Assembly: GCF_009725165.1 (NCBI RefSeq)
Contig: NZ_WNZW01000004.1
Coordinates: forward strand, 186,001-250,000
Source of the DNA: Paenibacillus woosongensis
GTDB lineage: Bacteria; Bacillota; Bacilli; Paenibacillales; Paenibacillaceae
Direction of reading: 5' to 3'
DNA: 64,000 nt
The position numbers were made by a program, and so were the translations under genes. Below the pieces are notes generated by a model. The model searched no databases and was not told the origin of the DNA. It saw nothing but the letters and a program-made list of their open reading frames with translations. Below are positions 54,189-64,000 of the stretch, piece after piece (position 1 is the stretch's first letter; each line of letters opens with the position of its first letter).

Positions 54189-54611
54189 GGTAAGGCCACG
54201 ACGGCAATCTCTCCTCGCTAACATAATTTATTTTGTTAGTGTAAATTTTAAACATAATTAAAATAAAATTACCGTTAAATCTTGTATTATTTTTACTATT
54301 TATGGTATATTTGTGTCTAGATGGCGAACATTCTCTTTTTTTAACACTCGTTTGTCGTCGGTTATTCTATTTTTTGCGTCATTTCGTCGGATTTTCACGG
54401 CCTAATGACAAAATTCTATTTGCGGAAAGGAGTGAGGAACAAGTCCAATTATTAACTTCCATGAGATATTACGGGATGAGCAAGAAAGGAGAGCAAGGGC
54501 AGAAGGGAAAACAACTAGCACTGCATATTCGAACGGCAACATTTTGAGAGCGCATACATTTCCCAAGCGAATGATTTAATTTATTAAAATTTATAACAGG
54601 AGCTGAAAGAA
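54189..54611 (+). other. AT-rich interval before the GH6 cellulase
   Basis: About 420 bases without a credible gene. AT-rich around 54220-54300. No confident promoter, operator or catabolite-repression site was recognised. The ribosome site ACAGGAG lies just before 54612. Confidence 0.6.
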
Positions 54612-56786
54612 ATGATTAAGTATTTGCCCAAACGCACTGCGATGCTTGCGTTGATCTCGGCACTGGTTGTCACGATGTTAACGCCTTTTGGAAATCAAAA
54701 CGCTCAAGCGGCAGAGGCTCATGTAGACAATCCTTACGTTGGCGCGACAAAATATATCAATCCCGATTATGCTGCATTAATCGATACTTCGATTGCTAGA
54801 GTCAGCGATAGTACGCTAAAAGCGAAAATGCAAACTATCAAATCCTATAATACCTACGTATGGCTTGACCGCATCGCTGCAATTTACGGTGGCGAGGATA
54901 ATGGTAACCGCCGCAGCCTTGAGGGACATCTGGACGCTGCCTTGGCTCAAAAGCAAGGCAATACGCCAATCGTTGCAGAGTTCGTTATCTACGATTTGCC
55001 TGGCCGGGATTGCCATGCCCTGGCATCCAACGGCGAGCTGCCATTGACACAAGCGGGCCTGCAAACGTATAAGACTGACTATATCGATGTGATTGCTGAC
55101 ATTTTCTCCAAGCCTAAATACCAGGATATCCGTATTGTTACTGTCGTTGAGCCGGACAGCCTTCCGAACCTGGTTACCAACCTTAGCACTCCGGCATGCG
55201 CTGCAGCCAACTCCAGCGGAATCTATGTCGATGCTATCAAATATACGCTCAATAAGCTGGCTGTCATCCCTAACGTATACACTTATTTAGATATTGGCCA
55301 CTCGGGCTGGCTTGGATGGGATGATAACCGTCAAGGCACCATCCAGTTATATACACAAGTGGCTAAAGCTACGAATGCTGGTTTTGCCAGCGTCGACGGC
55401 TTTGCTTTGAACACGGCGAATACGACTCCATTGGTAGAGCCGAATTTACCGGATCCGAACCAAAACGTAAACGGTATGCCGCTCAGATCCGCTAGTTTCT
55501 ATGAGTGGAATCCATACTTCAGCGAAGCAGAATTTGCTGCTGGTCTGTATTCGGGCTTTGTGTCCGCCGGCTGGCCAAGCAGCATTGGCTTCCTTATCGA
55601 CACATCCCGGAACGGCTGGGGAGGCCCGGATCGGCCAACCAGTGCGATTGGATCTACGGTTGACCAGATCGTAAATTCGGGCCGTGTGGACCGCCGCGGG
55701 CATCGGGGACTGTGGTGCAACAACAGCGGCGCTGGCATGGGAAGAGCGCCAGAGACTGCTCCATCAGGATTCCCGGCTTCGCATATCGACGCTTTTGTCT
55801 GGGTTAAGCCTCCGGGCGAATCCGACGGATCCAGCTCTGAAATTCCAAACAACGAAGGAAAGGGCTTCGACCGGATGTGTGATCCGACTTACCAAACCCA
55901 ATACGGTATTTTGACGGGCGCTCTTCCTAACGCTCCTGTATCCGGCCATTGGTTCCATGATCAATTTGTCATGCTTGTCCAAAACGCATATCCTGCCATC
56001 CCGGCAAGCGGTGGAGGACCGGTTGACCCGCCTCCGACAGCTCCGGCTGCACCAACCGGACTCAGCGCTACGGCTGGTAACGGACAAGTCTCCTTAAGCT
56101 GGAATGCTTCGCAAGGCGCGACTAGCTATACTGTCAAACGCTCCACGACGAGCGGCGGGCCGTACACTTCGCTAGCAACGATTAGCGGTACCAGCTACAC
56201 AGATACCGCGGTCACGAACGGAACGACTTATTATTATGTGGTCAGTGCGGCCAATAATGTAGGCACAAGCGTGAATTCCACCCAAGCTTCCGCGCTTCCT
56301 CAGGGTACAACTCCTAATCCTGAGCCGACCGGCAATCTGGTCGTTCAGTATAAGGCTGGGGATTCAAATGCAACCGACAATCAGCTCAAACCGCATTTCA
56401 ATATTGTAAATAACGGATCAACACCTGTTGACTTAAGCCAACTGACTCTCCGCTATTACTTTACGGCGGACGGCACACAGCCATTGCAATTCAACTGTGA
56501 CTGGGCAATGGTTGGCTGCTCGAACCTGACAGGCTCGTTTGTCAAAATGAGCGAGAGCAAAACGGGCGCCGACACTTATTTGGAAATTAAGTTCAATGCG
56601 TCGGCTGGAACGCTCTCTCCCGGAGGAAGCACTGGTGACATCCAAACGCGCAGCAATAGAAGCGATTGGACTAACTTGAATGAGAGCAACGATTACTCCT
56701 TCGATGCTACGAAAACCTCCTATACCAACTGGAACAAAGTAACGCTGTACCAGAACGGAACTTTGGTATGGGGAATTGAACCTTAA
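54612..56786 (+). CDS. secreted GH6 cellulase with FN3 and CBM3 modules
   Basis: ATG 54612 opens a classic signal peptide (MIKYLPKRTAMLALISALVV... ending AQAAEA around residue 35). GH6 catalytic domain to about residue 460: YVWLDRIAAI, FVIYDLPGRDCHALASNGE with one functional Asp, VTVVEPDSLPNLVTN with the catalytic acid Asp, IDTSRNGWGG and FVWVKPPGESDG. A Pro-rich linker precedes a fibronectin type III domain (~475-565: APTGLSATAGNGQVSLSWNA). The C-terminal CBM3 follows (~573-724: VVQYKAGDSNATDNQLKPHF). The sequence looks like exo-acting GH6 cellobiohydrolases, but endo activity cannot be excluded. It is secreted to act on cellulose. Confidence 0.95.
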   Translation: MIKYLPKRTAMLALISALVVTMLTPFGNQNAQAAEAHVDNPYVGATKYINPDYAALIDTSIARVSDSTLKAKMQTIKSYNTYVWLDRIAAIYGGEDNGNRRSLEGHLDAALAQKQGNTPIVAEFVIYDLPGRDCHALASNGELPLTQAGLQTYKTDYIDVIADIFSKPKYQDIRIVTVVEPDSLPNLVTNLSTPACAAANSSGIYVDAIKYTLNKLAVIPNVYTYLDIGHSGWLGWDDNRQGTIQLYTQVAKATNAGFASVDGFALNTANTTPLVEPNLPDPNQNVNGMPLRSASFYEWNPYFSEAEFAAGLYSGFVSAGWPSSIGFLIDTSRNGWGGPDRPTSAIGSTVDQIVNSGRVDRRGHRGLWCNNSGAGMGRAPETAPSGFPASHIDAFVWVKPPGESDGSSSEIPNNEGKGFDRMCDPTYQTQYGILTGALPNAPVSGHWFHDQFVMLVQNAYPAIPASGGGPVDPPPTAPAAPTGLSATAGNGQVSLSWNASQGATSYTVKRSTTSGGPYTSLATISGTSYTDTAVTNGTTYYYVVSAANNVGTSVNSTQASALPQGTTPNPEPTGNLVVQYKAGDSNATDNQLKPHFNIVNNGSTPVDLSQLTLRYYFTADGTQPLQFNCDWAMVGCSNLTGSFVKMSESKTGADTYLEIKFNASAGTLSPGGSTGDIQTRSNRSDWTNLNESNDYSFDATKTSYTNWNKVTLYQNGTLVWGIEP

Positions 56787-56796
56787 TAACTAACCA

Positions 56797-56827
56797 GGAA
56801 CGGCGTCTAAATGGCGCCGTTCCCTTT
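56797..56827 (+). terminator. terminator after the GH6 gene
   Basis: GGAACGGCG pairs with CGCCGTTCC, followed by CTTT. Weak T run. Confidence 0.7.
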
Positions 56828-56880
56828 AAGTAAAGGAGGATTCGGCATCTAATTAAAAATTTAATAGGAAATGAGGGAGT

Positions 56881-57806
56881 ATGTCCGGAAGGCAAAGCGA
56901 TTGGCACGGCATGGCCCAAAGTCTGCAAGGCAAGTTGACGGCGGGGCGTACGTACGATATTTCCGCAGCAATTCGCCAAGAACGCCAGCAGTGGACGAAT
57001 CCTGATTACGATGCAGCAGAGCGATGGAAGTGGCGATAATTATCTTCGTGTGGCTGAATCGCCGGTAACGGACAGCGCATGGATGACATTGAGAGGATCG
57101 TTTCTGTATGAGCCTTCGGGTGAGGTCACATCGTTAAAGCTTTATTTTGAGGGTCCCGATGCAGGCGTAGATTTTTACGTTGATGACGTTATAGTTGCCG
57201 AGAGAGCAGACATCGATTGGAAGGCGGAAGCCAATGCACGGATTGAGCAGCTTCGCAAAGACGATGTCAAATTCTGGTGACCGATGAGGAGGGCCGTCCC
57301 GTATCAGGGGCAAATGTCAAAGTACAGCAGACCAGACATGGTTTTACTTTCGGTTCGGCGATGAGAAGTACGGTGCTGTCCAACAGCCAGTACAGTGATT
57401 TTTTCAAGGAGCATTTTAATTGGGCTGTATTTGAAAATGAATCCAAATGGTACTCCAATGAGACCAGTAGAGGCAATGTCAATTATAGTGTGGCTGACCG
57501 CATGATGGAATTTGCCGAAGTCAATGACATTTTGGTGCGGGGGCATACGGTACACTGGGAGGTTGACCAATATCAGGCTAGCTGGATCCAAAGCTTACAG
57601 AGAAGCGAAAAGGCGATGGCTGACCGGATTACCAGCGTCGTGAATCATTTCAAAGGCAAATTCGTCCACGCAGCCATAGAAGCAACTGGACGAATTTAAA
57701 TGAGAGCAATGATTATTCTTTCGATTCAACAAAAACGATGTTTACAATTTGGGAGAAGGTAACCCTGTATCGGAACGGGCAGCCCATCTGGGGAATCGAG
57801 CCTTAA
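56881..57806 (+). pseudogene. decayed GH10 xylanase-CBM3 gene
   Basis: Four pieces in changing frames. 56881-57040: SDWHGMAQSLQGKLTAGRTYDISAAI, the start of a CBM4/9/22-like module. 57011-57280: NYLRVAESPVTDSAWMTLRG and LYFEGPDAGVDFYVDDV, the rest of that module, after a frameshift. 57277-57668, after a second frameshift: VTDEEGRPVSGANVKV, HGFTFGSAM, FNWAVFENESKWY, LVRGHTVHWE, the N-terminal half of a GH10 domain. At about 57669 it jumps to the last 45 codons of a CBM3 (NWTNLNESNDYSFD, GIEP). The GH10 acid/base and nucleophile regions are deleted. No signal peptide or promoter is seen. It cannot make an active enzyme. Confidence 0.9.
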
Positions 57807-57834
57807 TCAATGAAAATGAAAAGAGGGAGCTGGA

Positions 57835-60201
57835 ATGACAAGTTTAATGAAGAGTTCAGGAAGAAGTGTGCGGAGACTTGCAAAACTAACCGTGATCATG
57901 CTCATTTTCATGCTGACAATATGCGGTTTGTTACCAGCAGGAATTCATGCGGACACCGACCCCAGCCCAATTCGGGTAAATCAAATCGGTTACTTGCCCG
58001 GGGCCGATAAAATCGCCACGATTGTTAGCAGCTCGGCGTCCCCGCTTGCCTGGGAGCTGCGCAAGATAGGAGGCAGCGTAGCGGCTCAAGGACAAACGCA
58101 TGTTTATGGCCTGGATCAGGCTTCTGCCGATCGCATTCATCATGCCGATTTTTCATCCGTCACGGAACAAGGCACTTATAGACTGTGGGTTTCCGGATTA
58201 GGAGAAAGCGTGCCGTTTGCCATTAACGGCAATTTATATCCAGACCTGCCGAGCGAGGCGATGGAATATTTCTATTTCCACCGGATGGGCGTAGATATTC
58301 AGGCGCAATATTTGAGCAATCCGGCTTTTGCCCACAAAGCGCTCCATCCGGGGGACAGCTCGATTGGCTGTTATAACAGCTGGTGCGGGAGCGAACGACT
58401 CAATGTGAAAAATTCCTGGGCGGATGCAGGGGACTTCGGAATTTATCCTGTAAATCAGGCGATATCAGCCTGGACGCTGTTGAATCTATACGAGCGTTAT
58501 CCCGGGGCCTTCCCGGACGGCTCGCTGAATATTCCGGAGAGCGGGAACGGCGTTCCCGATATTCTTGACGAGGTTCTTTTCGGCTCGACGTTTATGAAGG
58601 GAGTTATGCCCTCGACCGGATTGGCCTCGCATAAAATTCATAATGACAATTGGAGCGCGTTTCCGGTGACGAATATCGATGCCGAGAACAGCATGAACCG
58701 TCAGGCTCAGCCGCCTTCCACAAATGCGACCTATGCGGTAGCCCGCAACCTGGCGCATCTGGCTCGCCTGATCAAGCCATATAAAGAAGCGGAAGCCGCA
58801 GAAATGTGGGGGATTGCCAAGGAGGCCTGGGCAAGGGCTTCAGCGAATCCGAACGTCCTCTATACCTCGCAAACGCCGGATGCTCCGGGCGGCGGGGATT
58901 ATGATGACATTCGCACAAGCGATGACCGGTATGCGGCGGCAGCAGAGCTATACTTGACGGCCTATGCGCTCGGCGACAGCAATGCATCGTCCTACAAAGC
59001 AGCGGTTACTTCGTCACCACATTACCGCGAGGTGTCCCAGTTCGACTGGCAGTCTACTGCGACAACAGGAACGCTGTCCATACTGTCGGCTCAGAACGAT
59101 CTGCCAGCCTCCGATCTTCAGGCCATGAAGACAAATGTGCTGAACCAGGCGGACGGTATGCTGTCGACATTAAATGGCGAAGGATATCCTGTGCTGCTGC
59201 CGGGGAATAAAGGTTATGACTGGGGCTCCAACTCCATCATTGCCAATAAAATGATATTGCTCGGCTACGCCTACGATCTTAGCCAGAACCTGGATTATTT
59301 AAAAGCGATGAACCGGGGGATGGATTATTTCATGGGCAATAATGCGATGAGATTATCCTATATTACGGGATACGGCCAATATTACGAGACGGATACGCAT
59401 GACCGCTGGGCTTGGGGCAAGTACCAAAGCGGTGTGCCGTATCCGAAGGGTTGGCTGTCCGGCGGGCCGAACAATACAGTAATCAACGATTCGGCAACGC
59501 CGACGGGAATGCCTGCGGCTAAATCGTATGCGCCGAAGAATACGGCTCCTGATGCCTGGGTATCCAAAGAGAATACGATTAACTGGAATGCGCCGCTTGT
59601 ATGGATTTCTAAATACATTCAAGACCATAGAGAACCTTTAGGCGGAGGCGCGAACCAGAATCCAAACCCTGATCCGGGCCCAAATCCTGAACCTGAACCT
59701 GAACCTGAACCTGAACCTGAACCAAATCCGAACCCGGGACCTAGCGGGGATTTGGCCGTTCAGTACAAAACCGGAGATACGAATGCAGCCGACAACCAGT
59801 TCAAGCCTCATTTCAATATTGTGAACAAGGGGGCTGCGGCAGTGCCTTTAAGCGAGCTGAGTCTGCGATATTATTTCACAGCTGACGGCAATGACCAACT
59901 GCAATACAATTGTGACTGGGCCATGGTAGGCTGCTCCAACGTGAACGGGGCTTTCGTGAAAATGAATCCGGGCAAAGCGAACGCCGATACCTACTTGGAG
60001 ATCACGTTTAAAGCCGCAGCGGGTTCGCTGCAGCCCGGCGGGCAAACGGGGGATATCCAGACGCGAAATCATGCGGGCAACTGGGCGAACCTTAACGAAA
60101 GCAATGACTATTCTTTTGATCCAACCAAGACCGCTTATGCAAATTGGGAACGCGTCACCTTGTACCATAACGGTACACTGGTGTTCGGAAACGAGCCTTG
60201 A
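57835..60201 (+). CDS. secreted GH9 endoglucanase-type cellulase with CBM3
   Basis: ATG 57835 follows GAGGGAG. Signal peptide with hydrophobic core LTVIMLIFMLTICGLL, cleavage near residue 40 (IHADTDPS). An Ig-like N-domain (IRVNQIGYLPGADKIATIV) precedes the GH9 (alpha/alpha)6 domain: SWADAGDFGIYPVN with the catalytic Asp pair, LDEVLFGSTFMKGVM, DDRYAAAAELY, and ENTINWNAPLVWISKYI with the acid Glu. A linker rich in Pro/Asn/Glu contains six GAACCT-type hexamers. The C-terminal CBM3 (AVQYKTGDTNAADNQFKPHF) closely resembles that of the GH6 enzyme. 788 residues. Probably works together with the GH6 enzyme outside the cell. Confidence 0.95.
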   Translation: MTSLMKSSGRSVRRLAKLTVIMLIFMLTICGLLPAGIHADTDPSPIRVNQIGYLPGADKIATIVSSSASPLAWELRKIGGSVAAQGQTHVYGLDQASADRIHHADFSSVTEQGTYRLWVSGLGESVPFAINGNLYPDLPSEAMEYFYFHRMGVDIQAQYLSNPAFAHKALHPGDSSIGCYNSWCGSERLNVKNSWADAGDFGIYPVNQAISAWTLLNLYERYPGAFPDGSLNIPESGNGVPDILDEVLFGSTFMKGVMPSTGLASHKIHNDNWSAFPVTNIDAENSMNRQAQPPSTNATYAVARNLAHLARLIKPYKEAEAAEMWGIAKEAWARASANPNVLYTSQTPDAPGGGDYDDIRTSDDRYAAAAELYLTAYALGDSNASSYKAAVTSSPHYREVSQFDWQSTATTGTLSILSAQNDLPASDLQAMKTNVLNQADGMLSTLNGEGYPVLLPGNKGYDWGSNSIIANKMILLGYAYDLSQNLDYLKAMNRGMDYFMGNNAMRLSYITGYGQYYETDTHDRWAWGKYQSGVPYPKGWLSGGPNNTVINDSATPTGMPAAKSYAPKNTAPDAWVSKENTINWNAPLVWISKYIQDHREPLGGGANQNPNPDPGPNPEPEPEPEPEPEPNPNPGPSGDLAVQYKTGDTNAADNQFKPHFNIVNKGAAAVPLSELSLRYYFTADGNDQLQYNCDWAMVGCSNVNGAFVKMNPGKANADTYLEITFKAAAGSLQPGGQTGDIQTRNHAGNWANLNESNDYSFDPTKTAYANWERVTLYHNGTLVFGNEP

Positions 60202-60238
60202 TCGCAGGGCTTGCTCTCGCAGCCATACAGACCAAATA

Positions 60239-60267
60239 TTGACTCCCTGCCAATTTCACGCTATGAT
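60239..60267 (+). promoter_or_regulatory. valS promoter
   Basis: TTGACT (60239-60244), 17-base spacer, TATGAT (60262-60267), just before the T-box leader. Confidence 0.82.
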
Positions 60268-60274
60268 AATATGG

Positions 60275-60592
60275 ATTAACTTAAATTAACCGTGAAAAGA
60301 CATGGAACGGGAAGAGTAGGCAGTGAGCCCTTCAGAGAGCGGGATTGCAGCGCTGGAAGATTCCGCAGGATGCAGCTGGCCGAAGTCACCCGGGAGTCGC
60401 TTGTTTGAGCAGCTATGCAATTTGTAGTCGTTAGAACGGGCCGGTAGCAGCCGTTATCTGTATGAGTGTTGCGAGTTTGTTCGGCGATTCCGCGAGTGTA
60501 GCGGTTTCGGTCTGGGTCAACCCGCAAAACAAAGGTGGTACCGCGAAAGTAAAGCCTTTCGTCCTTTGAGACGAGGGGCTTTTTGTATTTTT
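60275..60592 (+). promoter_or_regulatory. T-box leader of valS
   Basis: Contains Stem I with specifier GTC (Val) at 60385-60387 in the usual GAA-NNN-A setting. The T-box core AAAGGTGGTACCGCG is at 60531-60545. A terminator GCCTTTCGTC/GACGAGGGGC followed by TTTTTGTATTTTT lies at 60551-60592. The specifier agrees with the downstream gene, so uncharged tRNA-Val should relieve termination. Confidence 0.95.
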
Positions 60593-60651
60593 TGAGCAAG
60601 GCTATCCTGATTACGCTAAGGCAATGCTGAATTGTAACGGAGGTTGAAATT

Positions 60652-63324
60652 ATGTCAGAGATCCAAGAGCATTCGTCGGCGAACAACATGCCGACAACGT
60701 ATGATCCCAAGGCTGCAGAACAGAAATGGTATCGCTACTGGATGGAGGGCGGCTTCTTTAAGGCTGGCCAAGTACCGGAAGCCAAGCCGTACACAATTGT
60801 TATTCCCCCGCCAAACGTAACGGGCATGCTTCATATTGGGCATGCGCTGGACTTTACGCTGCAGGATATCCTGATCCGTACGAAGCGGATGCAGGGGTAC
60901 GATGCTTTATGGCTGCCGGGCTCCGACCATGCTGGAATAGCTACGCAGACGAGAGTGGAGCAGACGCTCCGGGCAGAGGGAATTTCCCGCTATGATCTCG
61001 GCCGCGAGAAATTTCTCGAGAAGGTATGGGAATGGAAAGAGCACTATGCGGACACGATTCGTGAACAATGGGCGAAGATGGGCTTCTCGCTGGACTATTC
61101 CCGCGAGCGGTTTACACTGGATGAGGGGCTGTCCAAGGCTGTGCGCGAGGTGTTCGTCAAGCTCTACGAAAAGGGTCTGATCTATCGCGGCAAATATATT
61201 ATTAACTGGGATCCTGCAGCCCGCACGGCCCTCTCGGATATTGAAGTGGAATATAAAGAGGTCAACGGTCATTTGTACCACCTGCAGTATCCGCTTAAGG
61301 ATGGCAGTGGATTCATTACAGTAGCTACGACAAGACCCGAGACAATGCTTGGGGATACGGCTGTGGCTGTTCATCCTGAGGATGAGCGGTACCGTCATCT
61401 AATCGGCCAGCCGCTCGTGCTGCCAATTGTAAATCGTGAAATTCCGATTATTGCCGACGAATATGTCGATAAAGAATTCGGCAGTGGCGCGGTGAAAATT
61501 ACGCCTGCGCATGACCCGAATGACTTTGAGGTAGGATTGCGTCATGATTTGCCGCAAATTACCGTTATGGATGAGAGCGGCAAGATGAATGAGGCGGCCG
61601 GCAAATACCAGGGATTGGACCGCAGCGAGTGCCGGAAAGCCATCGTGGCCGATCTTAAGGAATCCGGCGTTCTCGTACGGATCGAGGATCATGTTCACCA
61701 GGTCGGCCATAGCGAGCGCTCTGGCGCCGTAGTCGAGCCTTATTTGTCGACGCAATGGTTCGTTAAAATGAAGCCTTTGGCAGAAGCGGCGATCGCTGCC
61801 CAAAAATCAGGCAAAGGCGTTCAATTCGTACCGGAGCGGTTCGAGAAAATTTATCTGCACTGGATCGAAAATGTGCGCGACTGGTGCATCTCCCGCCAAT
61901 TGTGGTGGGGCCACCGCATTCCGGCTTGGTATTGCGAATCCTGTGGCGAGCTGCATGTCGCTAGGGAGGCCATGGATGCCTGCGCCAAATGCGGAAGTCA
62001 TGAACTGGTGCAGGACGACGACGTTTTGGACACGTGGTTCAGCTCGGCCTTGTGGCCGTTCTCCACACTCGGCTGGCCGGATGAGGACAGCGAGGACTTC
62101 AAGCGCTTTTTCCCGACGGATGTTCTCGTTACCGGGTACGATATCATTTATTTCTGGGTAGCGCGGATGATCTTTACCGCCCTTGAGTTTACTGGAGAAA
62201 TTCCATTCAAGGATGTGCTGATCCACGGATTGGTACGGGACAGCGAAGGACAGAAAATGTCCAAATCGTTGGGGAACGGCGTTGATCCGCTCGATGTCAT
62301 CGAGAAATACGGCGCGGATGCCATGCGCTACATGATTTCTACGAGCAGTACGCCTGGCCAGGATCTCCGCTTCCATTGGGAACGCGTCGAGCAGGCCCGC
62401 AATTTTGCGAATAAAATCTGGAATGCCTCCAGGTTTGCGTTAATGAATCTGGAAGGCGTAACGTTTGAGGATATCGATATTCAAGGAGACCTGTCAACTT
62501 CCGACCGCTGGATTCTCCACCGCTTCAATGAGACGGCCCGCAACATTACCCGCCTGATTGATGCTTATGAATTTGGGGAGACAGGCCGGGAGCTGTACAA
62601 TTTCATCTGGGATGACCTGTGCGATTGGTATATTGAGTTCGCTAAGCTGTCCTTCTACGGCGAAGATCCTGTTGCCAAAAGAAAGACGCAATCCGTTCTT
62701 GCCTACGTGCTCGACCGGACGCTGCGCCTGATCCATCCTTTCATGCCGTTTATTTCCGAGGAAATATGGCAGCATTTGCCGCATCGCGGCGAAACGATTA
62801 CGCTGGCTGAATGGCCGCAGTTTGATCCGTCGCTGGAGGCGCCGGATGCTGTGCGCGAAATGAACTTGCTGATCGACATTATCCGCTCTGTCCGGAATAT
62901 CCGGGCAGAAGTGAACGTGCCGATGAGCAAGCAAATTGAATTGATTGTTAAGCCGGGCTCCGCCGAGCTGCTGGACATCATCGAGCGGAACAGCCACTAC
63001 ATCCGGCGTTTCTGCAACACTTCGCAATATGAGGCCTCACTGAACGCAGCTGTCCCTGATAAGGCGATGACAGCAGTCGTAACGGGAGCTGAGCTGTACT
63101 TGCCATTAGCAGGTCTGATCGATATCAGCCAGGAGATCGCCCGCCTGGAGAAGGAGCTCGGGCACTTGAACAAAGAGGTTGAGCGCGTAGAGAAGAAGCT
63201 GGCGAATGAAGGCTTCGTTTCCAAAGCCCCTGCCAAGGTCATCGAGGAAGAACGCGCTAAAATGGCCGATTATGCGAGCAAACGCGACAAAGTGCTGGCA
63301 CGGATCGCTGAATTAAAAGGTTAG
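60652..63324 (+). CDS. valS: valyl-tRNA synthetase
   Basis: ATG 60652 follows GGAGG. The 890-residue class I synthetase has the HIGH motif in [21 protein letters not shown], the editing domain ([41 protein letters not shown]), [23 protein letters not shown] with a CxxC pair and [14 protein letters not shown]. An anticodon-binding domain and a C-terminal coiled coil ([19 protein letters not shown]) follow. Controlled by the T-box upstream. In B. subtilis it lies after spoVID and ysxE and before folC; here ysxE is missing and cellulases intervene. Confidence 0.98.
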   Translation: MSEIQEHSSANNMPTTYDPKAAEQKWYRYWMEGGFFKAGQVPEAKPYTIVIPPPNVTGMLHIGHALDFTLQDILIRTKRMQGYDALWLPGSDHAGIATQTRVEQTLRAEGISRYDLGREKFLEKVWEWKEHYADTIREQWAKMGFSLDYSRERFTLDEGLSKAVREVFVKLYEKGLIYRGKYIINWDPAARTALSDIEVEYKEVNGHLYHLQYPLKDGSGFITVATTRPETMLGDTAVAVHPEDERYRHLIGQPLVLPIVNREIPIIADEYVDKEFGSGAVKITPAHDPNDFEVGLRHDLPQITVMDESGKMNEAAGKYQGLDRSECRKAIVADLKESGVLVRIEDHVHQVGHSERSGAVVEPYLSTQWFVKMKPLAEAAIAAQKSGKGVQFVPERFEKIYLHWIENVRDWCISRQLWWGHRIPAWYCESCGELHVAREAMDACAKCGSHELVQDDDVLDTWFSSALWPFSTLGWPDEDSEDFKRFFPTDVLVTGYDIIYFWVARMIFTALEFTGEIPFKDVLIHGLVRDSEGQKMSKSLGNGVDPLDVIEKYGADAMRYMISTSSTPGQDLRFHWERVEQARNFANKIWNASRFALMNLEGVTFEDIDIQGDLSTSDRWILHRFNETARNITRLIDAYEFGETGRELYNFIWDDLCDWYIEFAKLSFYGEDPVAKRKTQSVLAYVLDRTLRLIHPFMPFISEEIWQHLPHRGETITLAEWPQFDPSLEAPDAVREMNLLIDIIRSVRNIRAEVNVPMSKQIELIVKPGSAELLDIIERNSHYIRRFCNTSQYEASLNAAVPDKAMTAVVTGAELYLPLAGLIDISQEIARLEKELGHLNKEVERVEKKLANEGFVSKAPAKVIEEERAKMADYASKRDKVLARIAELKG

Positions 63325-63340
63325 AAGCAAAGGTAATAAC

Positions 63341-63392
63341 CGCAGTACAGCAGGAGCCTGATTCGCTTTATTTGGTTCTTGCTGTACCTTTC
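63341..63392 (+). terminator. possible hairpin between valS and folC
   Basis: TACAGCAGGAGCC can pair with GGTTCTTGCTGTA (two G-T pairs), followed by CCTTTCC. Only a weak T run. Confidence 0.4.
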
Positions 63393-63444
63393 CATATTAT
63401 GAAACAGCATTTTAGTTCAATACATTAACGAAGGTGAATATGAC

Positions 63445-64000
63445 ATGGGGGTTAATCTATCGGAAGAAATCCAGCTGCCGCTGGCAAGTTACACAGATGC
63501 GGTAGATTGGATTAACAGCTTGATACCGTTTGGCATCCGTCCGGGTCTGGAGCGTATTCAGCGGATGATGGAGCACTTTGGCAACCCGCAGCGAAGACTC
63601 AAGTTCATACATGTGGCCGGAACGAATGGCAAAGGCTCTTCGTGTGCTTTTTTAAGCTCAACGCTTAAGGAATGCGGATATGACGTAGGGATGTTCACAT
63701 CCCCTTACATTACGAAATTTACGAACAGATTCCAGTTTAACGGAGAAGATATTCCAGAGGAGACGCTGTTAAGCTTGGCTAACCGGATTGCTCCTGTTGT
63801 GAAAGAGATCGCTGCCAGCGATTTAGGATCTCCAACGATGTTTGAAGTGAGTACGGCCCTTGCGATTCTCTACTTCGCAGAAGTATGCTATCCCGATGTC
63901 GTAGTATGGGAGACTGGGCTCGGGGGTAGAATGGATGTTACGAACCTGGTTACCCCGATCGTGTCCCTTATTACGAATGTTGGCATGGATCATACCGACA
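63445..64000 (+). CDS. folC: folylpolyglutamate / dihydrofolate synthase, 3' end outside window
   Basis: ATG 63445 lies 7 bases after AAGGTGA. The visible ~185 residues match FolC: YTDAVDWINSLIPFGIRPGLERIQRMM, the ATP P-loop FIHVAGTNGKGSSCAFL, YDVGMFTSPYITKFTNRFQFNGEDI and VVVWETGLGGRMDVTNLVTP. It adds glutamate to folates. Position after valS matches B. subtilis. The C-terminal ligase domain is beyond the window. Confidence 0.96.
   Translation, partial: MGVNLSEEIQLPLASYTDAVDWINSLIPFGIRPGLERIQRMMEHFGNPQRRLKFIHVAGTNGKGSSCAFLSSTLKECGYDVGMFTSPYITKFTNRFQFNGEDIPEETLLSLANRIAPVVKEIAASDLGSPTMFEVSTALAILYFAEVCYPDVVVWETGLGGRMDVTNLVTPIVSLITNVGMDHTD

Noticed and set aside
54302-54547. 81-residue frame before the GH6 gene
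   Set aside because: No ribosome site, no recognisable domain, biased hydrophobic/basic content typical of AT-rich non-coding DNA.

Overview
The window reads as the chromosome of a Paenibacillus-like, endospore-forming, cellulolytic Bacillota bacterium. Evidence: two blocks with Bacillus subtilis gene order (ydcC-alr-ndoAI-ndoA-tex; ysoA-tig-clpX-lonB-lonA-ysxC-hemA-hemC-hemB-hemL-spoVID-valS-folC), sporulation genes ydcC and spoVID, T-box leaders, AGGAGG-type ribosome binding sites with frequent GTG/TTG starts, and secreted GH6/GH9 cellulases with CBM3 modules. Species cannot be fixed from this window. No phage, insertion sequence, CRISPR array or rRNA was recognised.

Layout. 1-3.4 kb: a partial chemotaxis receptor (minus), an orphan response regulator and a Fur-controlled siderophore-binding lipoprotein. 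3.4-10.6 kb: ydcC, alanine racemase, the EndoAI/EndoA toxin-antitoxin pair, a DUF4190-type membrane protein, Tex and an unknown protein. 10.7-17.5 kb: a self-regulated TetR repressor, a five-gene peptide-type ABC importer and an OsmC protein. 17.7-30.2 kb: accessory segment bounded by two identical, oppositely oriented tRNA-Arg(UCU) genes, each followed by a terminator and a structured repeat. It carries a T-box-controlled arginyl-tRNA synthetase, a LacI-controlled sugar importer with an 810-residue putative carbohydrate enzyme, a PilZ protein and thiol-peroxidase genes. 30.4-54.1 kb: conserved core block (ysoA, tig, clpP, clpX, ispG, lonB, lonA, engB, an unknown gene, speD, tetrapyrrole genes, an RluA-type synthase, spoVID). 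54.6-60.2 kb: cellulase island (GH6, a broken GH10 relic, GH9). 60.2-64 kb: T-box, valS and the start of folC.

How it fits together. The core encodes protein quality control (trigger factor, ClpXP, LonA/LonB), tetrapyrrole synthesis from glutamyl-tRNA to uroporphyrinogen III with a siroheme branch (hemA, sirC, hemC, cobA-hemD fusion, hemB, hemL), isoprenoid and polyamine steps, and spore coat assembly. The sugar cluster has two near-identical palindromes, one before the repressor and one before the transporter, so a regulon can be read directly. The transporter lacks its own ATPase and probably borrows an MsmX-type one.

Most unusual features: the tRNA-Arg-linked structured repeat, whose closing stem differs in sequence between loci but still pairs; the 88-bp tandem repeats splitting the hem operon; and the GH10-CBM3 relic with its catalytic half deleted. 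Boundaries and motifs were read by eye; no database search was run.
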